From Oncomelania hupensis (Eukaryota > Mollusca > Gastropoda > Littorinimorpha > Pomatiopsidae): 64,000 nt of DNA. The notes beneath the pieces were generated by a model. The model was given only the letters and a program-made list of their open reading frames with translations. It did no database searches and was not told where the DNA came from. Shown here one piece after another: positions 35,281 to 46,184 of this stretch. The DNA lies in NCBI GenBank assembly GCA_036898135.1, contig CM072511.1:28407710-28471709 (forward strand), given 5' to 3'. Position numbers and translations under genes: made by a program. Every line of letters begins with the position of its first letter. The first letter of the stretch is position 1.

Positions 35281-35516
35281 GTGGGTGTTTTGTGTTAGGG
35301 GTTAGAAAGTAGGATGCATGACTTTTATTATTTCATAAGCTACATTCATGTTGTGTACACCTGCTTTTCTGTTCTTTGGGGTGTATTGTTTTAATCCCTG
35401 AAGTCTTTTGTGTTTTATTGCTTTTGTGCCGTTGTTTTGATGAAGTGTACGCCGCACACACATTTCCTTGTGTTTTCATGGGGACAATAAAGATTCTGAT
35501 TCTGATTCTGATTCTG
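34583..35516 (+). mobile_element. Nested LINE-like 3' fragment with (TTCTGA)n tail
   Basis: 934 bp flanked by ATTATA at 34577-34582 and 35517-35522, interrupting the unnamed retroposon around it. It ends ACAATAAAGATTCTGATTC, a LINE-style 3' end with polyadenylation-like AATAAA. No coding frame was recognised, so it is probably 3' UTR. It contains a (GT)n run at 35219-35278. Confidence 0.75.
35219..35278. repeat. (GT)n
   Basis: GT array inside the nested LINE-like fragment. Confidence 0.95.
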
Positions 35517-36132
35517 ATTATAAAATATCAACAAAACACACACATATAAAATGCCTATATTGCCAAATAATAACATCAAAGGAAGCCCCAGTGACCACCT
35601 GGCAGAAAGTGTCCAATATTTCCAAGCTGATTCAACAGACCTCGCACACAAATGAAGAGTTTTGTCCCGGAAGAGTTTTCAAGAAAAAAGGTAGGTGACT
35701 GGTCTAGCGAAGAAGAAGATAGTATAGTAGATTGATAGAACAGAGTAGGAATGAGAAAGAACAAAGGAGAAAGACAGCGACAGTGGGAATTTAAAGCACT
35801 AAATTTCCAGAAAGTGGGGATACTATTTATACTGAAACCCCCGAAAGAGACGGAACTGGAGCTTATTAATGGCATCTTGGATGTAATCCTTAGTAGATGC
35901 TCAGCGATCCTCTGCGGAATGAGAAAGTTCTAGAAAATATCCGTCTCCCCTTGAAGATATGTGCCGTAGATTCAGACGGCCATCTTGCTGTGCCCTCAGC
36001 TCATCAGTGTATCGGCCTGGGCTTGGTCAAAATCAAGGGATTAAACATTTTAAAACATATTGTGGAGATTTGCTCAATGGCCTTTATTTGTACATTTAAT
36101 ATTCGTTTTGTCCACACTATAGGAAGTATCTA

Positions 36133-37653
36133 TGTCACGTGGGGTTTATGGGCTCTGCACAATGGAATTATGGACCCTCACGTTTATTCGGTGGGAACTG
36201 CTAGTAAGTCACCCTATGAATTACTTTAATAAATTTATTTGTTTAGCTCGTTCTGTGTTAAGGTTGGGGTACAGAAATAGATAGAGAAATGGTAAAAGAT
36301 TACTGTCACACTAGCTTTCACACGGCTATGAATCATATGTAGTCCAGCCACTTGATAACAGTTAAAATCACACATTTATTTCTTCTACTCTATACAAGAT
36401 TCTCTAAGTACTAATCTAACTTAAAAAGTCTCTTTCAATGCTAATAGTTCGATCGCTGATAGTCTAGGCAGCTGTTATATCTTCCTCGGGCACTTTCTAT
36501 TATATTTCATGTAGATTTGGACTACTGTGGTCCGTTTTACAGTTTCTGAAGAGTTGGACTACTGTGGTCCTGTTATGATCAGTTTAAGTGCACCTTGGCG
36601 TGTTCACTTAACTGCTAGATGGAGCGTGCGAAGTCCTTCTGTGAGGTAGCTTCTGGTCCACCTGTGTCGTTGTGTAGTTGGGTTCCCTTGCCACGCTGTG
36701 GGGTCTGACAGGGTGTCTTTCAAGGCAGCTCTTTCCGTCTTGTGCGGTAGAGTCTCCTCAACCAACTGGTCGTTTCTGTGGAGTGGGGATAGCTCGGGAT
36801 AGCTCGGGATAGCTCGCCTGCTCGTCTGTAATATAAGAGACGAAATTCTGCACAACCCTGAATAATCGGTTTGTGCAGAGCGTCTCACTGAAAGCCAAAG
36901 TAGCCCTCAGTGATAGCTCCACATCTCTATACATAAGCGACGAACATTCTGCTACTTCCGGGTTCCACTGGAATCTCACTCTAAATTCCTATACATATAT
37001 AAATATCAATCGTGTCTAACTATACACATACAGAATTAATAATAATATAAACATTCAGTGGTACAGCCACTGGTCTGCAAACATACATATAAGTTAAACA
37101 ACAGTGGTTCCGTACGGGATACAACATGGCGGCGCAACCGGTCGTGTTTCACCTCGTGGTAGGCTCTTCCACGTGGTCCCGCAAATTCGGATTAACAATT
37201 CACATTTATGCATAGCAAATTCTTCAAACATAATTTCAACAATAATATAAATATATCACGATGAAACAGAAGGGTGTTCATTTACCTGTTTGACAAGTTC
37301 AGGCCCGTTGTGACTTAATAGAATTCTGAGATTCTAAGTCCTGCTTCCTGGTCTATGAGTGAAGATAGTTCTCTGCTAGCTAAGGAGATGTTACTTCTTC
37401 CTCGTCTCACACACGACTGACCAAGCTGTGCTAGGTTTTGACACAGTCAAAACTGCTCTACCCACTTAGCCTGCTGCTGATTGGTTAAAACGGTCCGATT
37501 CAAAGCTCAAGTGCTGAGTCACTGCGCAGCGTGGGTCAGGCTCGCAGTGTGCTGTAATTGCTGCTGTGTAATAGTCTAACTTCTCTACTGTTACAAAGAC
37601 TACACATGGCTAAATAGTCACTGGGCAGAGTTAAAACTAGCCAATTCATGACA
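36133..37653 (-). repeat. 3' LTR of element 2
   Basis: 1521 bp and collinear with the 5' LTR. Differences I saw are one decamer fewer near 36790-36820, an A/G difference in the stretch ATRATCGG, and a C/A difference near 36375. A minus-strand AATAAA lies at 36234-36239. Confidence 0.95.
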
Positions 37654-37664
37654 GTCTCCCTCAA
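37654..37664 (-). promoter_or_regulatory. Polypurine tract of element 2
   Basis: The minus strand reads TTGAGGGAGAC directly against the 3' LTR, the expected place for the second-strand primer. Confidence 0.75.
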
Positions 37665-37820
37665 CTGAAAAAAGGCGATGACTACTGGATTCGACCTTTT
37701 TCTACTACAGAGCCTAGTTTAACACTGCACTATCCTAGGGTCCTATTTACCAACTAATTAAGTTGCTCTACCTGAGCTGCAATGCTGTGCCAGGTAGCTA
37801 TGGACAATAGTGACAGGGTA

Positions 37821-40290
37821 TTACTGGGCGGGGACGAATTCTGGTGCTGTGGCCCTTAGTTGTGTTGGGTGGGCGACAGCTGCTGTGTCCTCCACGAGAT
37901 GGCGACTGAGGTAGTCGGCTCCGTGGTTTTCCTTGCCGGGGATGTACTCGATTTGGAATGAGTATGCCTGAAGGGTGAGTGCCCATCGCATCAGGCGAGA
38001 GTTCAAAGACTTGGAGGCTGCCAGGAACGATAGTGGTTGGTGGTCCACCTGAACTGTGAAGTGGGTCCCATACAGGTAGAGTTGGAATTTCTGTATGGCC
38101 CAGACTAGTCCAAGACACTCTTTCTCCGACGTGGCGTAGTGGGTCTCGGCGGGTCTCAATTTTCTGCTGGCGTAGGCGACAGGGAATAGCGTCTCCGCAT
38201 TCTTGGGGTCGCGCTGTAGCAGTACTGCTCCGAGGCCTAAGTCGCTTGCGTCGGTGCGAAGAACGAATGGCTGAGTCAAATCGGGTAGGTGGAGTACTGG
38301 CGCCGATGTCATTCTGTCCTTGAGTGTTTGGAATGCTGTCTCGCATTCCGCTGTCCATACGACTTTGTCCGGGGCGATTTTCCGGGTTCCATTTGTCAGA
38401 GGTACGGCGATGCTGTTGTAGTTGGGGATGAACTTCTGGTAGAAGCCGCAGAGTCCTAGAAACGACTGTACTTCCTTTTTGGTCTTGGGCCTAGGAGCGT
38501 CGAGTAGGCGTTTCACAGTCTTTTCTACCGGTCGCAGGCTTCCTTGACTGATGGTGTGTCCCAGAAATTCTAGTTCTGTGAATCCAATCTGACATTTGGT
38601 GGGTCTTGCCGTCAATCCCGTGTCTCTGAGGCGGGCGAGTAGTTGTTGTAGGAGCGTGACATGTTCCTCCCACGTAGGCGTTGCGATGAGGATGTCGTCC
38701 ATAAACGAATGTAGGTGCTCGCTGCTCAGGGGTGCCAGGAGTTTTCGCATCATGGCGCTGAAGATGCTGGGTGCGTTGTGGAGTCCGAATGGAAGCACGT
38801 TGAATTCGAAGTGTCCTTCCATAGTGCTGAAAGCTAGGTACTTTCGGACTTGTGGTTGTACTGGTATCTGGTAGTATCCTTTGCTGAGGTCGATGCGTGA
38901 GAAGTACTTCGCTCGCTGTAGCTTGGCAAATAGGTCGGTCTGGTCCGGGAGTGGCTCTGGCTGGAACTGCGTTACGGCATTCAACAGTCTGAAGTCGATG
39001 CACAGTCGATGCTCTCCGTTGGGTTTTCGCAACAATACCGTGCCTGCGCTGTAGGGTGAAGTAGACTCTGAGATGATTCCGGCTGCCAGTAAGGTGTCTA
39101 TCTCTTCCTTGATGGCTCGCTGCTGCGACAGTGGCATCGGGTAGAGCTTCTGGCGGACGGGTGTTGGGTCGGTCACCGTTAAGGTTACTTCGACGAGGTC
39201 TGTCCTCCCTGGTCGGTCTGTGAGCACAGTCTGATGTTGTCGAATGACCTGTAGTACTTGCTGTTGCTGTTTAGCGGCTAGGTCTCCGTTGAGTATCACG
39301 TCTTTGTAGGTTTCTTTGGAGTGCAGGGGATACTCTACTGCATTGGTCTCCATGCTTTCTCCTTCTTCCGCGATGGCGATGGCTAGCAAGTTGTGAGTGC
39401 TGGGGGTCGCTGGTCTGTCCGTATACTTCTTGAGGAGATTAATGTGGTGGTACCGGGCTCTCCCGTTCACCTCTACTTGGTAGACTGTCTTGGATTTCTT
39501 GGCAGTCACCCGGTACGGTCCTCTCCAAGCGATGTCCAGCTTGTTGGTTCCACTTGGAAGTAAGAGTAGCACTTGATCGCCGACTTGCAGTTCTCTGTCC
39601 TTCGCGTGGCGGTTGTAGTACTTCGCCTGACGGGCTCTTGCCTTCTTCAGTGCTTCACCAGCTTTCTTCCACGTTGCTTTGAGGGTTTCCCGCAGGTCTG
39701 CGACGTACTTGGTGGCACCTCTTGGTGTGTCGTCTATCTTGGCTTCCGTCCAACTTCTGCGTAGGGCTTCTAGCGGTCCTGCGAGAGGTCTGCCGAAAAG
39801 CAAAGTTGACGGGGTGTAGCCTGTGGCTGCATGGGGCGTTTCTCTATATGCGAACAGTGCCGCATTCACGTAGGTGTCCCACGCTTCTGGGTTGTCGTCG
39901 GCGACTTTCCTGAGTATGGTGAGAAGGGTTCCATTCAGTCTTTCTACTTGTCCGTTGCTGGCTGGGTGGTATGGTGGTGTGCGAATGTGATGAACTTGTA
40001 TCAACTCGAACACGTCTTGCATCAGGCGGCCGGTGAACTGAGATCCGTTGTCCGTTCTAATGCTGTCCGGGAATCCGACTCTGGTAAAGATGGCGATGAG
40101 TGCATCTGCAATCTTCTTGGTGTCGATCGCTGGCAACGGGACTGCTTCGCACCACATCGTACATGCGTCGACGAGTGTGAGTAGAAATCTGTTCCGCTTC
40201 TTGGTCATGGGCAGTGGTCCTACTATGTCTACTGAGACTTGCTGGAATGGCACGCCGACTACTACCGATGGTCCTAAGGTACGGTGTGAT
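37821..40290 (-). CDS. pol: Pol: integrase core, reverse transcriptase, RNase H
   Basis: The open frame reaches back to 40580, but its first ~100 codons are an out-of-frame reading of the zinc finger; real homology begins near 40285. Integrase core: D in VDIVGPLP (about 40230), D in RTDNGSQF (about 40050) and E in NGQVERLNG (about 39945), followed by the GPY/F-type C-terminal module (WRGPYRVTAKK). Reverse transcriptase: LCIDFRLLNAV, RIDLSKGYYQI, VLPFGLHNAPS and the active site FMDDIL (about 38700), where FMDD replaces the commoner YxDD. RNase H: RTDAS, EKECLG, VDHQPL and GADYLSRH. All the expected catalytic aspartates and glutamates are present. The stop at 37821 leaves about 160 bp to the polypurine tract. 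Integrase before reverse transcriptase is the Gmr1-like order. Confidence 0.92.
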
Positions 40291-41640
40291 GTCGCGGGGA
40301 ATATCGTTGACATTGGTGGCAAGATTTCACGTAGCGCTTGACATCCTCCGTGATTCCTGGCCAATAGTAGTGTGCGCTGATTCTCTGCACTGTGGCTCCA
40401 ATTCCCATGTGTCCGCTGAGTGGCATGCTGTGGCCTAGTTCTAGTACTTGGGCTCGAAGGGTGGCTGGTAGTACTAGTTGGGTGTGATCTCCATCTCCTT
40501 GTCGATGTAGAACTCCCCCTTCCATGTAGAAGTCTCCCTTGTGCGGGAGTGTGTGCGCCTTGGGTAGCTTCTGGAAGCACTTCGCTATTGAGGTGTCTTC
40601 TTTCTGTGCTGTTTTGATCTCTTCGAGTCCTGGATTCGGAGCGAACTCGGGCTGGGGTGGTTGGGTTTTAGCTTGGGCCCTGGTTTGCACTGCAGCTATC
40701 TCTACAGTTTTGGGGGGCGTGCCTAAGAACACACACCTACAACCTAGCACTAGATCATACAGGGGTTTCTGTAAAACAGCTGCTTGGATTCGTCCTGTGA
40801 CGTACCTACTCTCTACTTCGATCCATGCTATTGGGCAAGTAGTCGTCGGTTTCGTCAAGTCTGCTCCTTGTAAGTCGACTGTCTTGTCTGTCAAGTCCGC
40901 GCGCGATACAAGAGATTCGCTAACTATCGCGTCGTATGATAGACCTGTGTCATACAGACAGTTCGCTTCTTTTCCGTTGACCTTGACCGTGTCTGTCACC
41001 GATGGGTGATCTCCGATGGTGTGTGGCTTGTTACCGCTGCTTTGAGTTAGAACTCTGTGCGCTGGCCGGCTTTTGCGCTCTTCCCTACGTTGTGCGGCCA
41101 ACTTGAAACATTCTGCGGTGGAGTGATTGTTTCTGTTGCAGAACGAACAATACCGTCTCTGTTCTGCGGGACCTCTTTTCCCGAATTCCGTGTTGGGTCC
41201 TTTATTTTGCCCAGGTCTGGGGTTATTCGGCTTATTCGCGGTGCGCTCTTCCCGGTTAGGGCTTCGTTTCTGTGCCTCTTTCCCGTTAGGCTTTAGGTCT
41301 CGCCTGAAGCTCTTGGCTTCTCCGTGGGCGGCCACGTACCTATCTGCGACCTTGACCAGATCTTCAAGTCTTTCCGCGCCCTGCTCTACTGAGAATGTTC
41401 TCAGCTCGGGGGTCATGGTTTCCCGTAGCTGTTCCCATACTAACAGTTCTGTCAGTCCATCATACGTCTTAGCCGTGGCTGACTGGCTAATCCACTTATC
41501 CAGCGTTGTGGACAACCGATCCGCGAACTGCGCATAGCTCTCTCCTTTCACTCTCCGGTTGGTGCGGAATTTTTGCCGATAGCATTCTCCTGTCAGTTCG
41601 AATCCCGTTAGGAGTGCCTCTTTTACCTTGTGATAGTCAC
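40274..41640 (-). CDS. gag-pro: Gag C-terminus, protease and integrase zinc finger
   Basis: The frame continues the capsid (KEALLTGFELTGECYRQKF, just upstream of the first in-frame ATG at 41551). A CCHC knuckle follows (CSFCNRNNHSTAEC), then a retropepsin-like active site (CLYDTGLSYDAIV). The QTRAQA stretch is shared with element 1, and the integrase HHCC zinc finger ends with CHQCQRYSP. The frame stops right after the zinc finger at 40274, and the integrase core resumes in the frame of the next entry, again a -1 step. The protease motif has Leu-Ser after DTG where element 1 has Ala-Asp (DTGAD), so its catalytic loop is slightly atypical. Confidence 0.85.
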
Positions 41641-42363
41641 TCTGTCAGTCGGTAGCTTACTGTAGATGTCATAAGCCTTTCCTCTAAGCCCTTGACTAAG
41701 CTTAAAAGACCAATGAGTGGGATCTAGTTTGTACTCTGTTGCTAGACGCTCAAACCTAGTCAGATAGAGATCTAGACCTTCCTCTCTCTCATTGAATGTT
41801 CCCAGTGGAAATGACATTCCTTGTACAGGGTTGGATGCTACCTCTAGCTGATCTGAGTGGGGAGGGGTTGAGGAAGAACTTGAAGCTCCTGATCCCAATC
41901 TTCTTAGCTCTAACTCATGCTGTCTGTCTTTTTCCTTTTCTGCCCTCTCATACTCCCATTTCCTAACTTCTGCTTCTCTCTCTGCTGCTAATGCTGCCTT
42001 CTTCTGTTCTCCTTCTAATTCTAATTTCTTCTGTTCTCTTGCGGCTTCTAACTCTGCTTTCTTTTGCTCTGCTTCTAATTCTGCTTTTTTCTGTTCTCTT
42101 GCTGCTTCTAACTCTGCTTTCTTTTGCTCTGCCTCTAATGCTAGTTTCTTCTGCTCTGCTTCTAATTCTGCTTTTTTCTGTTCTCTCTCTGCGGCTCTCT
42201 CTGCCGCTTCGAGTTTCTTCGCCTCTCTCTCTGCTGCTCTCTCTGCCTTAGCCTCCTGTTTCTCTACCTCTGCATTGATATACGCAATTAGGTCTCCCCC
42301 TGCTAAGTGTAAAGCTTCCCCTAATTCCTTGAAGCGCAATCTCAAGGCCACTGGGTCCGACAT
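41623..42363 (-). CDS. gag: Gag, N-terminal part, with long coiled coil
   Basis: Starts at the ATG at 42363 (MSDPVALRL). After about 30 residues comes a highly charged helix of roughly 120 residues made of near-tandem units such as EQKKAELEA, alternating with AERAAERE; this is a predicted coiled coil and the DNA is itself repetitive (42000-42210). A Ser/Pro linker follows, then the start of the SCAN-like capsid domain (LDLYLTRFERLATEY, then GKAYDIYSKL). The frame stops at 41623, but the capsid continues without a gap in the frame ending at 40274, so a one-base shift (-1) separates them near 41635. Gag forms the particle that packages the element RNA. Coiled-coil Gag N-termini are unusual, and the tandem units suggest recent expansion. 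Confidence 0.85.
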   Translation of the reverse strand: MSDPVALRLRFKELGEALHLAGGDLIAYINAEVEKQEAKAERAAEREAKKLEAAERAAEREQKKAELEAEQKKLALEAEQKKAELEAAREQKKAELEAEQKKAELEAAREQKKLELEGEQKKAALAAEREAEVRKWEYERAEKEKDRQHELELRRLGSGASSSSSTPPHSDQLEVASNPVQGMSFPLGTFNEREEGLDLYLTRFERLATEYKLDPTHWSFKLSQGLRGKAYDIYSKLPTDRVTITR

Positions 42364-42704
42364 TGCCAAACGTGTCTATGAACAACCTCTGAATCACGTG
42401 GAATACCAAAACACTAGCAATATTGCAATTCAATAACAACAATGCAAAGACCATAAAATTCGTAATCAATAATAGAATAAAACAAGAGTCAAATGGCATA
42501 CAACAGTTACTTAAGCAAAACCTGCAAAAGAACAATGCAACATACAGGCACAAAAATAATTGAAGCAAAAAAGTTTTTAACTAAAGAATAGTGCACCCAA
42601 CTGATCAGTCCTTGTTACCACTATTCTAAGTTATTCTACTACTCCTACTGTTATCTAATTTTATTGTACTTAGGTCCGGTTATACCCAATTCCTATTATA
42701 CACA
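42364..42704 (-). other. Leader of element 2 between primer site and gag
   Basis: About 340 bp with no frame of note. By position it would hold the packaging signal, but I see no distinctive motif. Confidence 0.6.
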
Positions 42705-42724
42705 GATCCTGGCTAGGCTCGCCA
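42705..42724 (-). promoter_or_regulatory. Primer binding site of element 2, tRNA-Arg-like
   Basis: Seven bases inside the 5' LTR the minus strand reads TGGCGAGCCTAGCCAGGATC. It is complementary, apart from about one extra base, to the 3' end of animal tRNA-Arg(ACG), which ends in TGGCTCGCCA. Arginine tRNA priming is known in other Ty3/gypsy elements. The exact mollusc tRNA sequence was not available to me. Confidence 0.75.
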
Positions 42725-42731
42725 ATTAAAG

Positions 42732-44262
42732 TGTCACGTGGGGTTTATGGGCTCTGCACAATGGAATTATGGACCCTCACGTTTATTCGGTGGGAACTGC
42801 TAGTAAGTCACCCTATGAATTACTTTAATAAATTTATTTGTTTAGCTCGTTCTGTGTTAAGGTTGGGGTACAGAAATAGATAGAGAAATGGTAAAAGATT
42901 ACTGTCACACTAGCTTTCACACGGCTATGAATCATATGTAGTCCAGCCACTTGATAACAGTTAAAATCACAAATTTATTTCTTCTACTCTATACAAGATT
43001 CTCTAAGTACTAATCTAACTTAAAAAGTCTCTTTCAATGCTAATAGTTCGATCGCTGATAGTCTAGGCAGCTGTTATATCTTCCTCGGGCACTTTCTATT
43101 ATATTTCATGTAGATTTGGACTACTGTGGTCCGTTTTACAGTTTCTGAAGAGTTGGACTACTGTGGTCCTGTTATGATCAGTTTAAGTGCACCTTGGCGT
43201 GTTCACTTAACTGCTAGATGGAGCGTGCGAAGTCCTTCTGTGAGGTAGCTTCTGGTCCACCTGTGTCGTTGTGTAGTTGGGTTCCCTTGCCACGCTGTGG
43301 GGTCTGACAGGGTGTCTTTCAAGGCAGCTCTTTCCGTCTTGTGCGGTAGAGTCTCCTCAACCAACTGGTCGTTTCTGTGGAGTGGGGATAGCTCGGGATA
43401 GCTCGGGATAGCTCGGGATAGCTCGCCTGCTCGTCTGTAATATAAGAGACGAAATTCTGCACAACCCTGAATGATCGGTTTGTGCAGAGCGTCTCACTGA
43501 AAGCCAAAGTAGCCCTCAGTGATAGCTCCACATCTCTATACATAAGCGACGAACATTCTGCTACTTCCGGGTTCCACTGGAATCTCACTCTAAATTCCTA
43601 TACATATATAAATATCAATCGTGTCTAACTATACACATACAGAATTAATAATAATATAAACATTCAGTGGTACAGCCACTGGTCTGCAAACATACATATA
43701 AGTTAAACAACAGTGGTTCCGTACGGGATACAACATGGCGGCGCAACCGGTCGTGTTTCACCTCGTGGTAGGCTCTTCCACGTGGTCCCGCAAATTCGGA
43801 TTAACAATTCACATTTATGCATAGCAAATTCTTCAAACATAATTTCAACAATAATATAAATATATCACGATGAAACAGAAGGGTGTTCATTTACCTGTTT
43901 GACAAGTTCAGGCCCGTTGTGACTTAATAGAATTCTGAGATTCTAAGTCCTGCTTCCTGGTCTATGAGTGAAGATAGTTCTCTGCTAGCTAAGGAGATGT
44001 TACTTCTTCCTCGTCTCACACACGACTGACCAAGCTGTGCTAGGTTTTGACACAGTCAAAACTGCTCTACCCACTTAGCCTGCTGCTGATTGGTTAAAAC
44101 GGTCCGATTCAAAGCTCAAGTGCTGAGTCACTGCGCAGCGTGGGTCAGGCTCGCAGTGTGCTGTAATTGCTGCTGTGTAATAGTCTAACTTCTCTACTGT
44201 TACAAAGACTACACATGGCTAAATAGTCACTGGGCAGAGTTAAAACTAGCCAATTCATGACA
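42732..44262 (-). repeat. 5' LTR of element 2
   Basis: 1531 bp, TGTCA...TGACA. It has four copies of the decamer GCTCGGGATA where the other LTR has three, which explains the whole length difference. A minus-strand AATAAA at about 42833-42838, around 100 bp from the LTR end, suits a polyadenylation signal with a short U5. Confidence 0.95.
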
Positions 44263-44685
44263 ATCTATCTATTTACTTTTCAGCTGTGAGGTTTAGTAAA
44301 TAGCAACTGAGAACGGAAGGTGCACTGAGAACTTAAAACACATTTGTTTTTAAAATCTAAAAGAACTTGTTACGTCTAATGGGAAATTTAGCTGTTTTCT
44401 TTATATTTTATTTTAGTGTCCGTTTTTTTTTCTATTTTGTTAAGAAACTTTTATTTCTTGTCTCTTCAACTCTCTTGGTTTTTGTAAGAAAAGGAAAGGC
44501 ACGCAAGACTTTGATTCCAAGCAGACATGTATTTTTATGTTAAATACAACCGCAGGACGAAGCCTTTAATGATAAGATTTGCACACACCATTATTAGAAG
44601 TTTCTTACGGCTTTCTTTCTTTTATTTCAGTTTAACTCCGAAATTAATCGTAAGATCTCTCTTCACCCCCACCCTGGTGTCCCGC

Positions 44686-45190
44686 AATTTCCTTTTTTTT
44701 TTTTTTATCCATCTCTATCTGTCTTTCTCTCGTTTGCTTTATTTTATTGCATTTTATTCTTCTTTTTTTTTCTTTGTTGTTGTTGTTATCGTTTTGTCTT
44801 TCTTTCTTTCGTTTTCTTCCTTTCTATTCTTTTCTTTCTTTCTTTTCTTTTCTTTTTTTCTTTCGTTTTCTTTCGTTTTCTTTTCTTTTCTTTCTTTCGT
44901 GTTCTTTCTTTCTTTCTTTGTTGTTGTTGTTATTTTTTTGCTCCCTTTCTTTCGTTCATTCTTTCTTTATTTTTTCTTTCTTTCTTTTTAATTTTTTTTC
45001 TTTCTTTTCTGCTTTCTATCTTTCTATTCCTCTTTTTTTTTAATCTGTTTTCTTTCTTTCTTTCTTTTCTTCTTTCTTACTTTTTTTCTTTGCTTCTTTC
45101 TTTTTTTCTTTCTATTCTTTTCTTTCTTTCTTTTTTTTCTTCTAGCAGTCCTCGGTTTTATTCTATTTTCTTTCTTTAATTTTTTTTATT
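44686..45190. repeat. Pyrimidine tract rich in TTTC
   Basis: About 500 bp of almost pure T/C on the plus strand with TTTC units; the F-rich frames are artefacts. Confidence 0.9.
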
Positions 45191-45198
45191 TCTTCTGT

Positions 45199-45438
45199 TG
45201 TCCCACATCCGTAGCTCAGTGGTAGAGCGTTCGCCTGGCACACCGATGAACCCAGGTTCGAATCCCGTGGTGGACAAGTTAAAAAGTGCCAAATTTCACT
45301 GTCCGTATTTTCAGTATCATTGCTCTGGTGGTTCAGTGTTGATTTACGTACGTCCACCCACCACCCTTGGATGTCTATCCCCGTCTGCCATAACGTCAAG
45401 GGTGGGTGTAGACGTTAAACTTCAATGTCCATTCATCC
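45199..45438 (+). mobile_element. tRNA-derived SINE, family A, copy 2
   Basis: Box A TAGCTCAGTGGTAGAGCG and box B GGTTCGAATCCC (45254-45265), the same body and 3' segment GTGTAGACGTTAAAC, with a CATTCATC tail. It lies between two long pyrimidine tracts. Confidence 0.88.
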
Positions 45439-45439
45439 A

Positions 45440-45745
45440 TGTTTTCTTCTTCTTTTCTAACTTTTTGCTTTGTTTTGCTCGTCTTTGTTTCTTTTTTTTT
45501 TCCTTCTCCCCACCTTTCTTTTTTTTCTCCCTTTTTTTTCCCTGTTCGTTTTTTTTTTTTTACTTTTCTTTTCTTTTTAAAATTCTATCTAAAATTTTTT
45601 GTTCTATTTTTTTTCCTTTTTTTTTCGTTTATTTTGTTCCCTTCCTTTTATTTCTTTCCTTTTTTTTAAATTATTATATTTTTGTCTTTTACGTTCTTTT
45701 CGTTCAGTATTTCTTTCTTTCTTACTTTCTTTTTTTTCTTTAGTT
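45440..45745. repeat. Pyrimidine tract rich in TTTC
   Basis: Second T/C tract, separated from the first by SINE family A copy 2, which probably inserted into it. Confidence 0.88.
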
Positions 45746-46059
45746 CTACCAGTCTTTCGTTCTCGTTTTCCGTTTTTGTGTTGTTGCTCACTTCAATTTA
45801 ACATTCCAGAGAAACTTTCTTTGGGGGTATCTTTGATGTAAAAGCGAAGAATTTATAGTTATCTAATGTAAAAACGTATTGCCGTAAAATGTATCTAATT
45901 CTTATCAAAGCGAGTTATTTTAATATGCTTTTACCGCCCCCAAAATGCACCAATCATTCTGATAAGTTAATCGTAATATCCGTTGCTATGTCATTTTTTC
46001 AAAAATTCAAACATAAATTCAAACTTTACGTGTATTCTGTGTCTGTTGGAAGAGAGACC

Positions 46060-46095
46060 AAAACGAAATAATATTTGCTGAGGCATTGAGCGAGA

Positions 46096-46169
<74 letters not shown>

Positions 46170-46184
46170 GAGAGAGAGAGAGAG
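46060..46184. repeat. Anchor sequence plus (GA)n, copy 1
   Basis: ATATTTGCTGAGGCATTGAG followed by GA array 46097-46184. The same anchor occurs at 50488. Confidence 0.85.

Larger units (their letters stand above)
34282..35850 (-). mobile_element. Unnamed ~575-bp retroposon, copy 2, interrupted
   Basis: Matches copy 1 at 34282-34582 and again at 35517-35850, with a 934-bp insertion between. The (ACATT)n end is at 34282-34306. Confidence 0.8.
36133..44262 (-). mobile_element. Complete Ty3/gypsy LTR retrotransposon of Gmr1-like type
   Basis: An 8130-bp element in minus orientation. LTRs at 36133-37653 and 42732-44262 begin TGTCA and end TGACA. A 5-bp host duplication ATCTA lies at 36128-36132 and 44263-44267. 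Between the LTRs, in element order, are a tRNA-Arg-like primer site, a leader of about 340 bp, Gag, protease, integrase, reverse transcriptase, RNase H and a polypurine tract. Integrase upstream of reverse transcriptase defines the Gmr1-like group of Ty3/gypsy elements. The LTRs differ by one 10-bp repeat unit and two substitutions that I noticed, so the insertion is young. Two frame breaks split the polyprotein (near 41635 and 40280). Confidence 0.97.

Noticed and set aside
40290..40580. N-terminal extension of the pol frame
   Set aside because: Out-of-frame reading of the zinc-finger region, His/Thr/Ser-rich without homology.
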